64,000 bases of DNA from Anabaena subtropica FACHB-260 (GCF_014697105.1 NZ_JACJRF010000024.1:1-64000), one strand, 5' to 3'. Shown: positions 1 through 10,091, numbered from the stretch's first letter. Numbers and translations: made by a program. The notes: generated from the letters alone by a model not told the origin.

Positions 1-420
1 GTTAGCCAGCTAGGGGAGTTAGTTATCAGGGTGCATCTACCAATTAATTGTTCTACCGATATGTGACCTTTTCCGGATGAATTTGTCAGAATTGCTGATG
101 GGTGATTGCTAGGCATAAAAAAGCCCCCAGTCGGTGTTAGCCAGCTAGGGGAGTTAGTTATCAGGGTGCATCTACCAATTAATTGTTCTACCGATATGTG
201 ACCTTTTCCGGATGAATTTGTCAGAATTTAGGCATAAAAAAGCCCCTAGTGGTGGCAGCCAACTAGAGGAGCCAGTTATCAGGGTGCATCTACCAACTAG
301 TCTTTCCAACTATAATTGGCTATTTCCGGATAAATGTAGCAGAATGACGATCGCTCTTTGCTAGACATAAAAAATACCTAGTTGGTGTTTGCCAAGTAAG
401 TATTTAGTTATCAAATATTT
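1..420. repeat. Tandem degenerate repeats of a hairpin plus small-ORF 5' end
   Basis: Two identical 93-bp copies lie at 1-93 and 136-228. A diverged copy follows at about 251-345, and a decayed one at about 386-415. Each unit has an imperfect hairpin (CCCC-AGT ... AGCTAGGGG), a purine-rich Shine-Dalgarno-like stretch inside its 3' arm, then the conserved string GTGCATCTACCA. The same arrangement occurs a fifth time at about 529-590, where it forms the start of the 64-aa ORF. In the matching frame, the first two copies read VIRVHLPI then reach a stop after about 15 codons. They therefore look like duplicated and broken 5' ends of that ORF. The 135-bp period and sequence identity suggest recent duplication. 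Confidence 0.75.
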
Positions 421-561
421 TTTTATAAGTTACGTGAAATACTAATTTGTTAAGGTTGTGATAGGGAATTGGTAAATTTTCCCAGCCCAAGACAGTAGAA
501 TAATCTAAGTATATGCTAGTTATAGAAAAAACTCCCAGTCGGTATCATCCAACTAGAGGAG

Positions 562-756
562 TTGAAGATCAAGGTGCATCTACCATTAAACTTTTCTGGG
601 CGGATGCCAATCAATCCGGATAAAGTTGTAAATGTAGAGCAAGCAAAACGATTGACTAGAGAAACATTCAGTAGTTTGGTGCATCTCAAATATCAGCAGG
701 AGCGAGAAATCGAATTGAAACTTTCGCGTTTCAAAATAGATTTAGGAGGCAAGTAG
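562..756 (+). CDS. Small hypothetical protein upstream of CHAT gene
   Basis: Not a recognised family. It encodes 64 aa: an N-terminal part (KIKVHLPLNF) matching the upstream repeats, then a charged, probably helical C-terminal half rich in Lys, Arg and Glu. The listed start is TTG at 562, immediately after AGAGGAG. That spacing is too short, so GTG at 574 (about 12 nt from the GGAG) is an attractive alternative. The motif lies in the 3' arm of a hairpin, AACTCC (530s) against GGAGTT (557-562), which could hide the ribosome binding site. The stop is 8 bp before the CHAT gene, so the two are probably co-transcribed. A small regulator or partner of the CHAT protein is possible, but that is inference. 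Confidence 0.5.
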   Translation: MKIKVHLPLNFSGRMPINPDKVVNVEQAKRLTRETFSSLVHLKYQQEREIELKLSRFKIDLGGK

Positions 757-764
757 GAGAAGTT

Positions 765-3260
765 GTGTCCCAGGAATTTCACATTTCTGTAACCCCAGTA
801 GGGCAGAATGACTACTTGGTGCGGACGGAACAAGTCGCGCCTGGAGTTCCTTTGGCAGAAGAACTGGTGACATGGCCTGTAGCTGATTGGTTGGCGGCGG
901 CTGGGCATTTGATGAATGACCCATTAAAGTCAGTATTGCTGGGAGATGCGTTTATCTCTGGTGGGCGGGAAAGTGCGATCGCTAGAAATTCTGTTAACCT
1001 AGTTGCACTGGGTCAACAGTTGTATAACGCACTGTTTCAAGGCACTCTTAGAGATAGCTTAATTACTGCCCAAGGTATTGCTCAAAATCAACAACAAGTA
1101 CTGCGTCTAAGGCTGGGTCTCAAGGATACTAGGTTAGCACGTCTGCCTTGGGAAGTGATGCACGCAGGCGATCGCCCCCTAGCAACAGGCCCTTATATTG
1201 CTTTTTCTCGCTACCAAAGTGGTATTTCTCCCGCGTCTCGCTTGCTTTCAGCTAGTAGACAAAAACTTTTAGAAGACGGTGTGGTCAGAGTTTTAATGGT
1301 ACTTGCATCACCCACAGATCAAGCAAGTTTGGATCTGCTTAAACAAGAATCTATTAGACTGCAAGCTGAACTACACCGTCGCCTACCCAGATCAATAGAA
1401 GGCAACAATTATCTTCCAGAAATTGACCTCACCCTACTCAACCAACCAGGGAGAGAAGAACTAACCCAAGCCCTAGAACAAGGAAGATATCATGTTTTAC
1501 ACTATTCCGGTCATAGCAACTTAGGGCCGAACGGTGGTGAGATTTATCTGGTAAGTAGTCGGACTGGCTTAACAGAAACCTTGAGTGGTGATGATTTGGC
1601 GGGTCTGTTGGTTAACAATAATATCCAAATGGCGGTTTTTAACTCCTGTTGGGGCGCATACAGCGCTACTCTTGATAATACTGGTGACACAGGAGAACGC
1701 AACCTCACAGATAGCTTAGTTAAGCTCGGTATTCAAAGCGTTTTGGCTATGTCAGAACGTATTCCCGATGAAGTGGCGTTGACTCTCACACAATTGTTTT
1801 ACCGCAACTTGAGTCAGGGTTATCCTGTAGATTTGTGTGTGAGTCGGGTACGCCAAGGATTAATTTCTGCCTATGGCTCACACCAATTGTACTGGGCATT
1901 ACCAATTCTCTATCTCCAGCCGGAATTTGACGGTTTCCTCAGCCCTAAGGTTTCTACTGCTACAAGTGTTGATTTACTGGATGAATATAGTTCACCATTG
2001 GCAACAAATACCGCAGCTACTTATTCTGGCGTACTAGATGATACGGAGATGTCTTTGCCAATTGAGGATATGATCCCCTCTGGCTTAATTCGTGATTCTT
2101 CGGGAATGGACTGGTTAGGTGAAGAAACTTGGGGTGATCTTGTAGATGAAATTGAGTATGATGACCCAAGTTATGCAGAGGATTCTGCTTTTGTTTCGGA
2201 TATATTTCGTCAACTAGATCAGCAAAGCATAGAAGATGAAGAACCTGAACTACCTCCAGAAGTTGGACAACTGCTACAAAATAGTTATGTAGAACAGCAG
2301 ATGTCTACTGCACCGAGGGAAGATATCTCAGTATTTGTACCACCAGCAACGAATCATACTCCTCAAAACTTGTCCCAAGATTTAGAAAATTTCCGTCGTT
2401 TGGCATCGAGAAACCGCCAACGTCGCCAAAGTTGGCAGATTATGGGGATAATTGGGGCTAGTGCGATCGCCATTATGTTGATCTTTAGTTGGTTATGGCA
2501 AAATCGCCAGATATTCTTCGTGCGCGACATACCAGGAATTCCCACCCCATCATTACCAATTGAGACTCAACCCCCCACTAATTTACGGGAAATGTCTACA
2601 GGAATGGTAACAGCCACGGCTACAGAACAATTGAATCAAGGCGATTTAGATGCTGGATTGGCCTCTGTGGAAGAATTACTCGATCGCAACGCACTACAAC
2701 CTGCTCAATCAGCCTTACAATTGGTTTCGTCCGACCAAGAAAAACAAGCATCGGTTAACTTCTTGAGAGGGCGATTAGCTTGGCAGTCTATCCAAACAGG
2801 TGATAAACAATACAGTATTGATGATGCCCGTCGTTACTGGGAAACTGCGGTCAGAGCTAACCCAAATTCGCTGTTATATATTAATGCTTTAGGATTTGCT
2901 TATTATGCTGAAGGTAATATCAATCGAGCAAATGATTCTTGGTTTCAAGCATTAAATTTAGCTCTCAAACAAGGCAATACATTCTTTTCTACAGAAATAC
3001 CTCCCCAATCAGATGTACCTCCAGAAGCTTTACCTGCTTATGCTGGTTTAGCCTTGGGGATGTATAAATCTGCTCGTGGTTTACCACCTGCAAAACAGGC
3101 ACAATATATAAATGAAGCCATTAAATTACGTCAAACAGTCCTAGAAAAAGATCCTATTAATTTTCAGCTAGATGAATTGAGCAAAAATTGGCTCTGGACA
3201 GAAGAAATTCTCCAAGACTGGCGATCGCTCCTACAACAAAAAAGCACTAAGCAGAGATAG
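765..3260 (+). CDS. CHAT domain protein with central TM helix and helical C-terminus
   Basis: An 831-aa protein starting at GTG 765 after AGGAGA. The N-terminal ~400 residues form a CHAT (caspase-HetF associated with TPR) peptidase-like domain. The presumed catalytic pair is present: His250 in HYSGHSN and Cys295 in FNSCWGA. An acidic, low-complexity linker (about 400-540) follows, then a basic stretch and one membrane helix (about 558-579, ending SWLW). The C-terminal ~230 residues look like TPR-type helices (NPNSLLYINALGFAYYAEGN). With one TM segment the CHAT domain is probably cytosolic and the helical repeats on the other side, but topology is not settled. CHAT proteases are known from families such as separase-like proteins and Csx29; the substrate here is unknown. 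Confidence 0.85.
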   Translation: MSQEFHISVTPVGQNDYLVRTEQVAPGVPLAEELVTWPVADWLAAAGHLMNDPLKSVLLGDAFISGGRESAIARNSVNLVALGQQLYNALFQGTLRDSLITAQGIAQNQQQVLRLRLGLKDTRLARLPWEVMHAGDRPLATGPYIAFSRYQSGISPASRLLSASRQKLLEDGVVRVLMVLASPTDQASLDLLKQESIRLQAELHRRLPRSIEGNNYLPEIDLTLLNQPGREELTQALEQGRYHVLHYSGHSNLGPNGGEIYLVSSRTGLTETLSGDDLAGLLVNNNIQMAVFNSCWGAYSATLDNTGDTGERNLTDSLVKLGIQSVLAMSERIPDEVALTLTQLFYRNLSQGYPVDLCVSRVRQGLISAYGSHQLYWALPILYLQPEFDGFLSPKVSTATSVDLLDEYSSPLATNTAATYSGVLDDTEMSLPIEDMIPSGLIRDSSGMDWLGEETWGDLVDEIEYDDPSYAEDSAFVSDIFRQLDQQSIEDEEPELPPEVGQLLQNSYVEQQMSTAPREDISVFVPPATNHTPQNLSQDLENFRRLASRNRQRRQSWQIMGIIGASAIAIMLIFSWLWQNRQIFFVRDIPGIPTPSLPIETQPPTNLREMSTGMVTATATEQLNQGDLDAGLASVEELLDRNALQPAQSALQLVSSDQEKQASVNFLRGRLAWQSIQTGDKQYSIDDARRYWETAVRANPNSLLYINALGFAYYAEGNINRANDSWFQALNLALKQGNTFFSTEIPPQSDVPPEALPAYAGLALGMYKSARGLPPAKQAQYINEAIKLRQTVLEKDPINFQLDELSKNWLWTEEILQDWRSLLQQKSTKQR

Positions 3261-3432
3261 CAAGGTGAAATAATTATAAGGCAGGGGGCAGGGAGCAAGG
3301 GAAAAGAGTTTGGTTTTATTTACTGTCACTTTTGTATCACATTTATTCTTTATGATTTCTAGGCATTAGCTCAAAACAAACAGCTAATAATCTGAATTTA
3401 GCGTGCCTATGGTAAATCTTGAGGCAAACAAA
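3261..3432. other. Intergenic spacer with G-rich repeat tract
   Basis: It contains a purine-rich stretch (GGCAGGGGGCAGGGAGCAAG, about 3282-3301) of a type that recurs in this window at 24050-24130 and 33925-34010. No gene is seen. It presumably holds the promoter of the cation ATPase operon, but no convincing -10/-35 pair was identified. Confidence 0.4.
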
Positions 3433-6171
3433 ATGACAACAACAGTTGAAGGAACCATACAGTCATACCAATGGCATAATCTACCCGCATCAAAGGTAGC
3501 TCAACATTTGGACTCAAATCTAGAGACAGGTTTGACGTTGGATCAAGTGACAAAACGCCAGGAAAGTTTTGGCGCTAATGAACTCAAGGGGAAACGGGGA
3601 GTCAACCCAATCATCAGATTTTTGCTGCAATTTAACCAACCGTTACTATATATTTTGTTGGTTGCAGGTGCAATCAAGGCCTTGATTGGGCAGTGGGTGA
3701 ATGCTTGGGTGATTTGGGGTGTTACCTTAATTAATGCCATTATTGGCTTTATTCAAGAATCAAAAGCCGAAAGTGCGATCGCTGCTTTAGCTTCTTCAGT
3801 TCAAACTAATGCAACTATCTTTCGCAACGGTCAAAAGTTGCAAGTTCCCTCAACAGAGTTAGTCCCAGGGGATTTGGTGTTACTAACTTCTGGTGATAAA
3901 GTACCAGCAGATTTGCGTTTGATCCAGTCCCGAAATCTGCAAGTTAATGAATCAGCACTCACGGGTGAATCTGTCGCCATTGAAAAAAATATTGAACCTG
4001 TGAATGCAGATGCAGTGTTAGCAGAACGGGCTAACATGGCTTATGCTGGCAGTTTTGTCACCTTTGGGACTGGTAAAGGGATTGTCGTAGCGATTGGAAA
4101 AGCTACAGAAACCGGGCGCATCTCCCAACTTATGGAAGAAAGCGTTAGCCTCAAGACCCCCCTAACGCGGAAATTTGATAAATTTAGCCGCACATTACTA
4201 TATGTGATTCTGGGCATAGCGGCGCTCACGTTTGCCGTCGGACTGGGATATGGTAATTCCTGGGCTGCAATGTTTGAGGCGGCGGTGGCTTTTGCTGTCA
4301 GTGCTATTCCTGAAGGATTGCCTGCTGTAGTAACAGTAACGCTAGCAATAGGTGTTTCCCGGATGGCGAGGCGACACGCGATCGTGCGGAAACTACCAGC
4401 CGTGGAAACCCTCGGTGGTGCTACAGTCATTTGTTCGGATAAAACTGGTACTCTCACAGAAAACCAGATGACTGTACAAGCGATTTATGCAGGTGGTAAA
4501 TACTATACAGTTACAGGTACGGGCTATATCCCAGAAGGGGAAATTTTATTAGATGAACAGCCAGTAGATTGGCTTCATTCTCCAGTGTTAGCAGAATGTC
4601 TCAAAGCTGGATTGTTATGTAATGACTCTCACTTAGAATATAAGGATGAACAATGGCAAGTGATCGGCGATCCCACAGAGGGAGCGTTGACAGTTGTTGC
4701 TAATAAAGTTGGACTGGCTAGTAATAGCTTAGAACCAGAAATGCCCAGACTGGATGTCATCCCCTTTGAGTCTGAGTTTCAATACATGGCAACTTTGCAT
4801 GAAGGAGGTAGTCGGGAAGACTCATTAGAAACCAGAACTATCTACGTTAAAGGTTCGGTTGAGTCCATCCTCCAACGTTGTCAGCAAATGTTATATGCGG
4901 ATGGTAATCCTACTCCTGTAGATACCCAAACTTTACATCAAGAAGTAGATGCAATGGCTCATCAGGGTTTACGGGTGTTGGCATTTGCACAGAAATCTGT
5001 CCCGCCTACTCAAGATTCCCTGGATCATGCAGATATCGAAAACGATTTAGTTTTCTTGGGATTACAAGGGATGATTGATCCCCCAAGAGGCGAAGCGATC
5101 GCCGCCGTGGCTGCCTGTCAAAATGCCGGGATTCAAGTAAAAATGATTACAGGCGATCATGCGGTGACAGCACGAGCGATCGCTCAACGCATGGGCTTTA
5201 ATAAACATGGGGAAGTTCTCGCCTTCACTGGCGCGCAACTAGCCCAAATGGAACAATCACAACTGGCTACAGCCATAGAAGATGGGGCAGTATTTGCTCG
5301 TGTTGCGCCAGAACAAAAACTCCGTATCGTGGAAGCACTGCAATCGAAGGGCGAGATTGTGGCGATGACGGGTGATGGTGTCAACGATGCACCAGCTTTG
5401 AAACAAGCCGATATCGGCATTGCAATGGGGGGTGCGGGTACAGAAGTAGCCAAAGAAGCCGCCGACATGATTTTGACTGATGATAACTTCGCCTCCATTG
5501 AAGCGGCAGTTGAGGAAGGACGGACTGTTTACCGAAATTTATTGAAAGCGATCGCCTTTATCCTCCCTGTGAATGGCGGCGAATCGATGACCATCTTAAT
5601 TAGTGTATTACTTGCCAGAGATTTGCCAATTTTATCTTTACAAGTTCTCTGGTTAAATATGGTTAATTCCATTGCCATGACTGTACCCTTAGCCTTTGAA
5701 CCGAAGTCTCCAAGGGTAATGCAATTATCCCCCCGTAGTCCCCGTGAACCATTACTCTCCAAAAGTTTACTCAAGCGCATCTTGGCAATATCTATCTTTA
5801 ACTGGATCTTAATTTTTGGTGTATTTGAATGGATACGGCGCTCCACAGGCAACATCGATTTAGCCAGAACAATGGCAATTCAAGCTTTAGTATCCGGTAG
5901 ACTGTTTTATCTATTAAGTATTAGTCAACTAGGAATTGCCGCAGTTAATTTCTTGCGGGGAGTTAGGCAGCCACTTAGCGATATCTCAGCTATTGCAATT
6001 GGTCTTGCCACTACCATAGTTTTGCAAATAATTTTCAGTCAATGGAGTTTGATGAATATTTTATTTGCTACTGCTCCACTAAATTTAACTCAATGGTTAA
6101 TCTGTTTACTTGTAGGTTTACCAATGATTCCCGTAGCACTTATAGTAAATAGGTTTGACCCTCTTGACTGA
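3433..6171 (+). CDS. P2-type cation-transporting ATPase
   Basis: A P-type ATPase of the PacL/PMA-like P2 group, 912 aa from ATG 3433. That start follows GAGG at good spacing; an upstream in-frame GTG at 3403 would add 10 residues. Visible motifs are TGES (actuator), PEGLP in M4, DKTGTLT with the phosphorylated Asp at 336, KGSVESIL, and [12 protein letters not shown] in the hinge. The M5 segment keeps NGGE, matching the N..E ion ligands of Ca2+ pumps. In M6, the Thr-Asp that follows NLV in Ca2+ pumps reads Asn-Ser (NMVNSIAM), so Ca2+ specificity should not be assumed. The CPA1 antiporter starts 23 bp downstream, suggesting an operon for Na+, K+ or Ca2+ homeostasis. Confidence 0.93.
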   Translation: MTTTVEGTIQSYQWHNLPASKVAQHLDSNLETGLTLDQVTKRQESFGANELKGKRGVNPIIRFLLQFNQPLLYILLVAGAIKALIGQWVNAWVIWGVTLINAIIGFIQESKAESAIAALASSVQTNATIFRNGQKLQVPSTELVPGDLVLLTSGDKVPADLRLIQSRNLQVNESALTGESVAIEKNIEPVNADAVLAERANMAYAGSFVTFGTGKGIVVAIGKATETGRISQLMEESVSLKTPLTRKFDKFSRTLLYVILGIAALTFAVGLGYGNSWAAMFEAAVAFAVSAIPEGLPAVVTVTLAIGVSRMARRHAIVRKLPAVETLGGATVICSDKTGTLTENQMTVQAIYAGGKYYTVTGTGYIPEGEILLDEQPVDWLHSPVLAECLKAGLLCNDSHLEYKDEQWQVIGDPTEGALTVVANKVGLASNSLEPEMPRLDVIPFESEFQYMATLHEGGSREDSLETRTIYVKGSVESILQRCQQMLYADGNPTPVDTQTLHQEVDAMAHQGLRVLAFAQKSVPPTQDSLDHADIENDLVFLGLQGMIDPPRGEAIAAVAACQNAGIQVKMITGDHAVTARAIAQRMGFNKHGEVLAFTGAQLAQMEQSQLATAIEDGAVFARVAPEQKLRIVEALQSKGEIVAMTGDGVNDAPALKQADIGIAMGGAGTEVAKEAADMILTDDNFASIEAAVEEGRTVYRNLLKAIAFILPVNGGESMTILISVLLARDLPILSLQVLWLNMVNSIAMTVPLAFEPKSPRVMQLSPRSPREPLLSKSLLKRILAISIFNWILIFGVFEWIRRSTGNIDLARTMAIQALVSGRLFYLLSISQLGIAAVNFLRGVRQPLSDISAIAIGLATTIVLQIIFSQWSLMNILFATAPLNLTQWLICLLVGLPMIPVALIVNRFDPLD

Positions 6172-6194
6172 TACCTTCAATTTTTTAAATCAAA

Positions 6195-7748
6195 GTGAAT
6201 GTAGCTGAATTAGTAAGTATTTCAATTATTCTGCTGCTAGTTGCTACTGTTGTAGCACTGCTGACTCGTTGGCTGCGCGTCCCTTATGTCATAGGTTTGG
6301 TTTTAGCAGGTTTAGCCATCACTGAACTCTTACCACGTCGTATTGGGCTGGACGGTTCGCTGATTTTAAACCTATTTCTGCCCATTCTCGTCTTTGGGGC
6401 AGCCATAAATACTGATGTCAGTCGCCTCCGCAGCATTGTTAAACCCATAGCCTTATTAGCAGGGCCAGGTGTTGTCATTTCTTCAGGTGTAACAGCACTG
6501 TTGTTGAAATTGGTACTAGGACTCAATTGGACAGCAGCACTTTTGGCTGGGGTAATTTTGGCAATTACCGATACCGTTTCTGTAATTGCTGTGTTTAAGG
6601 AGGTGTCTGTTCCATCTCGTCTTTCCAGTATTGTTGAGGGAGAAAGTTTATTTAACGACGGTATAGCGCTAGTTTTATTTAGCTTAATTTTGAAAATTAA
6701 TGCAGATGGTTCCTTACCTGTTTTAGATGGACTGCAAGAGCTATTTGTAGTGATTGTTGGTGGAACTTTAGTAGGCTTGGCTTTTGGTTATTTGAGTGCT
6801 GATTTATTTGTTCGCTCAGATGAGCCGCTTAGTAGTATTTTACTGACTGTAGCTGTAGCATTAGGAGCCTTTCAAGTTGGGCAATGGTTTAGTGTTTCCG
6901 GTGTAGTTGCTGTAGTTGTTGCTGGGTTAATAGTAGGAACTTTAGGACTTTCCGGTAATGTATCCGCTTCTACTCGATTAACTTTACTTAGTTTTTGGGA
7001 ATCTATTGCATTTGGAGTTAATAGTTTTATTTTCTTACTAATTGGTTTAGAAATTGACCTACTCACTCTTTGGCGAGTTCTTCCCGCAGTTCTACTGGCA
7101 ATAGTTGCTTATCAAATAGGACGTATATTATCTGTTTATCCTCTGTTAGCTTTAGTACAATATTTTGACCGTCCCATACCTTGGCGTTGGCAACACGTCC
7201 TGTTTTTGGGTAATATTAAAGGCTCCCTTTCTATGGCGTTGGCGCTAAGTATACCTGCAACAGTAACAGGACGAGAGCAAATAATTGCTATAGTTTTCGG
7301 TACAGTCTTGTTATCTTTATTGGGACAGGGAGTAAGTTTACCTTGGTTAGTGAAACGTTTGCGCTTATCTAGTTCATCGGTACTTTATCAGGAGATTGAG
7401 AATTTACAAGCTAAATTAATCACTGCTAAAGCTGCACAAGATGAATTAGATATTCTATTTAAAACAGGAGTATTACCAAAAGCTATTTATGAAGAAATGC
7501 GTTCAGCTTACCAAGTGCAAATAGCAGCTGCCGAAAAATCATTACGTGAATTTTATAATCATCGTCCAGATGAGTTGGATAGCAAAAGTGATGTGTTGAG
7601 CAAACTTGATGCTATTCGTCGTCGGTTACTATTAGCGGAGAAAGGAGCGCTTACAGAAGCAATGCGTAAGCGAATTCTTTCCGAAGAAATTGTGCAAAAA
7701 ATGATACAAAACCTCGATGAACAATTACTCCAACTGGAAGATGATTGA
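6195..7748 (+). CDS. CPA1-family cation:proton antiporter (NhaP/NhaK-like)
   Basis: A 517-aa membrane protein starting with GTG at 6195. It has about 12 hydrophobic segments over residues 1-390 and the typical CPA1 signature ESLFNDGIALVLF around residue 150, with the transport-linked Asn-Asp. A C-terminal hydrophilic, coiled-coil-like tail of about 120 residues probably lies in the cytoplasm. It is expected to exchange Na+ or K+ for H+ across the plasma membrane. The close upstream cation ATPase and the RCK protein on the other strand support a role in ion and pH homeostasis. The ion preference cannot be read from sequence. Confidence 0.9.
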   Translation: MNVAELVSISIILLLVATVVALLTRWLRVPYVIGLVLAGLAITELLPRRIGLDGSLILNLFLPILVFGAAINTDVSRLRSIVKPIALLAGPGVVISSGVTALLLKLVLGLNWTAALLAGVILAITDTVSVIAVFKEVSVPSRLSSIVEGESLFNDGIALVLFSLILKINADGSLPVLDGLQELFVVIVGGTLVGLAFGYLSADLFVRSDEPLSSILLTVAVALGAFQVGQWFSVSGVVAVVVAGLIVGTLGLSGNVSASTRLTLLSFWESIAFGVNSFIFLLIGLEIDLLTLWRVLPAVLLAIVAYQIGRILSVYPLLALVQYFDRPIPWRWQHVLFLGNIKGSLSMALALSIPATVTGREQIIAIVFGTVLLSLLGQGVSLPWLVKRLRLSSSSVLYQEIENLQAKLITAKAAQDELDILFKTGVLPKAIYEEMRSAYQVQIAAAEKSLREFYNHRPDELDSKSDVLSKLDAIRRRLLLAEKGALTEAMRKRILSEEIVQKMIQNLDEQLLQLEDD

Positions 7749-7793
7749 TAATCCTGATGTTTTCCGTAAATGGGGGAATTTATTTTTTATCAG

Positions 7794-7820
7794 TCTCTTA
7801 CAAAGAAGTGAGAGATTTTT
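7794..7820 (+). terminator. Intrinsic terminator after antiporter
   Basis: TCTCTTAC (7794-7801) pairs with GTGAGAGA (7808-7815), with one G-T wobble, followed by TTTTTAATTTTTT. It lies 45 bp after the antiporter stop and just before the convergent DUF3124 gene, so it may end both transcripts. Confidence 0.7.
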
Positions 7821-7829
7821 AATTTTTTA

Positions 7830-8453
7830 TTATTTTTTTGGATTTTTCAGTACTCTCCCAGGACTAATAAAAGAAATTCCTTGCTGAAAGTCAGTACCAA
7901 TCATCACTGCTTCCACTATTGGTTCAGAGATTTCTGTTGTCGCTACCCACTCCACAATAAAGCTTGCACCTACTCCTCCGCTTGTATTATCTCTTGCCAC
8001 AAAAACATCATAAGCAGCCAGGATATCAAGTTGAATAGGATTCTCTAAATACTCCTTGATTAATTTACCGTTAGAGCCATAGTAGCGTACAGAAGTAATG
8101 ATCAATGGATTGCTCAAGTCAGTATTCCGAATACTCAGAGTTGCAGCTAATTTAAAATCTTCTTGTCTATTGTGATGATAGATATGAGAATAAATAGGAA
8201 CATAAATTGTTTGTCCCATTGCCATCTGAAAATTTTCATCCAAAGTCACTGTTTTTGGATGTGAGTTTACCGGAAAATTATTAGATTTTGACTTTGATTG
8301 AATATCCGTGGATTGACAAGATACAAGAATAAGAAATGTAATTGATAAATACAAAGGTCGATAAAGCTTTAATGGAGCTATGGAACTTTTATTGAATTTT
8401 TGTTGGCATGGTCTACGCTTTGCCCTTAAAAATTTATTACACTTCATATTCAT
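7830..8453 (-). CDS. DUF3124 putative lipoprotein
   Basis: A 207-aa protein. After a basic N-terminus there is a hydrophobic signal ending in a lipobox-like LVSC (about residue 46), predicting lipid attachment and export. The body has a beta-rich DUF3124 character, with segments such as QTIYVPIYSHIY and ATLSIRNTD. The function of DUF3124 is unknown to me. The unusually long pre-lipobox region (about 30 residues) suggests the real start may be an internal codon. It sits convergent to the antiporter and 72 bp downstream of the co-directional RCK protein gene. Confidence 0.75.
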   Translation of the reverse strand: MNMKCNKFLRAKRRPCQQKFNKSSIAPLKLYRPLYLSITFLILVSCQSTDIQSKSKSNNFPVNSHPKTVTLDENFQMAMGQTIYVPIYSHIYHHNRQEDFKLAATLSIRNTDLSNPLIITSVRYYGSNGKLIKEYLENPIQLDILAAYDVFVARDNTSGGVGASFIVEWVATTEISEPIVEAVMIGTDFQQGISFISPGRVLKNPKK

Positions 8454-8525
8454 TCTTTCCTGCTTCCTGTCTTTTTTACCTGTTCCCGCCTATATAAGTA
8501 TGTTGAGAAATCAACGCAGACTAAT

Positions 8526-9203
8526 CTATTTACAGCCTTCGATAAAATCAATAACTTGATGTAAACAGTGTGGTTTTGTGACGATCAGTACAGTTGAACC
8601 GGGTTCTAGTACTGTACTACCATTAGGAATCATTAGATCATCATGGGGATGGGGTTGATAACCAATAATTAGGGAGCCAGTAGGAAAGCGAAAATCTTGA
8701 GCAATTTCAGCAACACTATGACCAACTACATAACAATTATTGGAGATACCCAGTTTTAAAACTTCAATTTGTCCTTGCTCAAAGTGCATCATTGATTCTA
8801 CTTGGGGATACTCAATAGCGTTCACCATTGTTGAAACTGATAGTTCGACGGTACTGATAATATGATTGGCTCCAGATAGACGAAGCGGTTCGGCAAAATC
8901 AGGGTGACGCATCCGGCTTAAAATATGGGGAACACCATAGTGCTTGGCAAGAGTTACCATTGCCAGATTTAAAGCATCACTGCGTAAGACAGCTGCTAAA
9001 GAATTAGCTTTACGAATACCAGCTTCTAACAATACCTCTGTACTCACTGCACTACCTTCAAAAGCCATAGCTCCCACTTGTTCACGAGCATAACGACAAG
9101 CGGTAGGATCAATATCAATCACGGCAACAGTATGACCTAGCTCTACTAGTTTTTTAGCCAAACTCAGCCCCACTAGCCCTGCTCCACCAATTAGCACGTA
9201 CAT
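8526..9203 (-). CDS. TrkA-type RCK (K+ uptake regulatory) protein
   Basis: A 225-aa cytosolic protein with an RCK_N Rossmann domain (residues 1-120, GGAGLVGLSLAKKL nucleotide loop, acidic Asp at the end of beta2 in VIDID) and an RCK_C domain (about 140-225). Such proteins bind NAD(H) or ATP and gate K+ channels or Trk/Ktr transporters. No channel subunit is encoded nearby, so it probably partners in trans or with the adjacent antiporter and ATPase system. The ATG start at 9203 fits the family, whose members begin directly with the Rossmann strand. Confidence 0.85.
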   Translation of the reverse strand: MYVLIGGAGLVGLSLAKKLVELGHTVAVIDIDPTACRYAREQVGAMAFEGSAVSTEVLLEAGIRKANSLAAVLRSDALNLAMVTLAKHYGVPHILSRMRHPDFAEPLRLSGANHIISTVELSVSTMVNAIEYPQVESMMHFEQGQIEVLKLGISNNCYVVGHSVAEIAQDFRFPTGSLIIGYQPHPHDDLMIPNGSTVLEPGSTVLIVTKPHCLHQVIDFIEGCK

Positions 9204-9445
9204 GGCTGCTCCTAATACTGAAAGGTTTTCTACTCCACTTTACCTTACAGGTTAGTCAGCCAGTTTATGAGCTATTTTTTGCGTTCCTTACCGGATGCTA
9301 CACGGATACTGAGGCTACTATCAATTGACTATCTTCTACTTTGACCAAAGGGAATACAAGTAATATCTTTCCCCTGATAGAGACATAAAAACTCACATCC
9401 TGATAAGTTATTTTATGTTGAGATTTTAATTAAGTGAATAAAAAT

Positions 9446-9628
9446 ATGAGTACTGAAAAAAGAATTGAAGCAACTGCTAAAAATATTGAAGGTAAAGTAC
9501 AAGAAGTGATTGGCGAAATCAGTGGAAACCCATCAGATAAAGCTGAGGGTCAAGCTAAACAGGCAGAGGCTCAAGTAATTCATACTACCGAAAATATCAA
9601 GGATGAATTGAAGAAAATAATTGAATAA
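9446..9628 (+). CDS. CsbD family stress protein
   Basis: A 60-aa hydrophilic protein starting MSTEKRIEATAKNIEGKVQE and continuing with alternating Lys/Glu/Ala helical sequence, typical of the CsbD family of general stress proteins. ATG at 9446 is preferred because relatives start there; an in-frame GTG at 9434 would add four residues. Biochemical function is unknown. It is followed by a terminator-like hairpin and then a convergent GlsB/YeaQ gene, another stress-linked small protein. Confidence 0.88.
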   Translation: MSTEKRIEATAKNIEGKVQEVIGEISGNPSDKAEGQAKQAEAQVIHTTENIKDELKKIIE

Positions 9629-9709
9629 CAAATTTTCAACAGACTTTCCAATTCTTAAAATTCACATGGTGCCAAGTTAGTTTTTATAAACTGGTATTTT
9701 ATGATTTAT

Positions 9710-9752
9710 TACTCCACTACTTGTAAAAGTGTGGAGTATTTATATTTTGATT
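9710..9752 (+). terminator. Terminator-like hairpin after CsbD gene
   Basis: TACTCCAC (9710-9717) pairs perfectly with GTGGAGTA (9731-9738). A T-rich run follows (TTTATATTTTGATTTTTTT). It lies between convergent genes and may serve the csbD-like transcript. Confidence 0.6.
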
Positions 9753-9815
9753 TTTTTGATTAAAAAAAGGTTAGTTTTGAATAAATCCACTCTAACCATG
9801 ATTGTTTTCATTTTC

Positions 9816-10091
9816 TTAGTAACTTCTGGAACTTCCAGTAATTAAGTTCCACAGGAAGATAGCAACTATAGCCCCAATAATAGCCACAATTATTCCAGAA
9901 ATACTGAGAGTTGCTGCTGTTAATTGTAGTGTTCCTGTGTCTAAAAGTGTGACGATGGTTCCACCAACTAAAGCACCAATGATACCTAAAATCATAGTTC
10001 CTAAAATGCCTCCACCTTGGCGACCAGGGTAAATAGCCTTAGCTATGGCTCCAGCGATTAAACCAAGAATAATCCAAGCGATAATGTTCAT
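9816..10091 (-). CDS. GlsB/YeaQ/YmgE family membrane protein
   Basis: A 91-aa protein with three hydrophobic helices rich in Gly and Ala. The opening WIILGLIAGAIAKAIYPG and GGGILGTMILGIIGALVGG are the hallmark of the YeaQ/YmgE (transglycosylase-associated) family. These are small inner-membrane proteins, often stress-induced; the old transglycosylase label is not a demonstrated activity. The start is ATG at 10091. Confidence 0.9.
   Translation of the reverse strand: MNIIAWIILGLIAGAIAKAIYPGRQGGGILGTMILGIIGALVGGTIVTLLDTGTLQLTAATLSISGIIVAIIGAIVAIFLWNLITGSSRSY

Noticed and set aside
1-420. CRISPR-like array
   Set aside because: Units are 93-135 bp, only a few copies, and contain gene-start sequence rather than short repeats with unique spacers.
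4041-4457. 138-aa minus-strand ORF
   Set aside because: Lies entirely within the P-type ATPase gene on the other strand; shadow frame.
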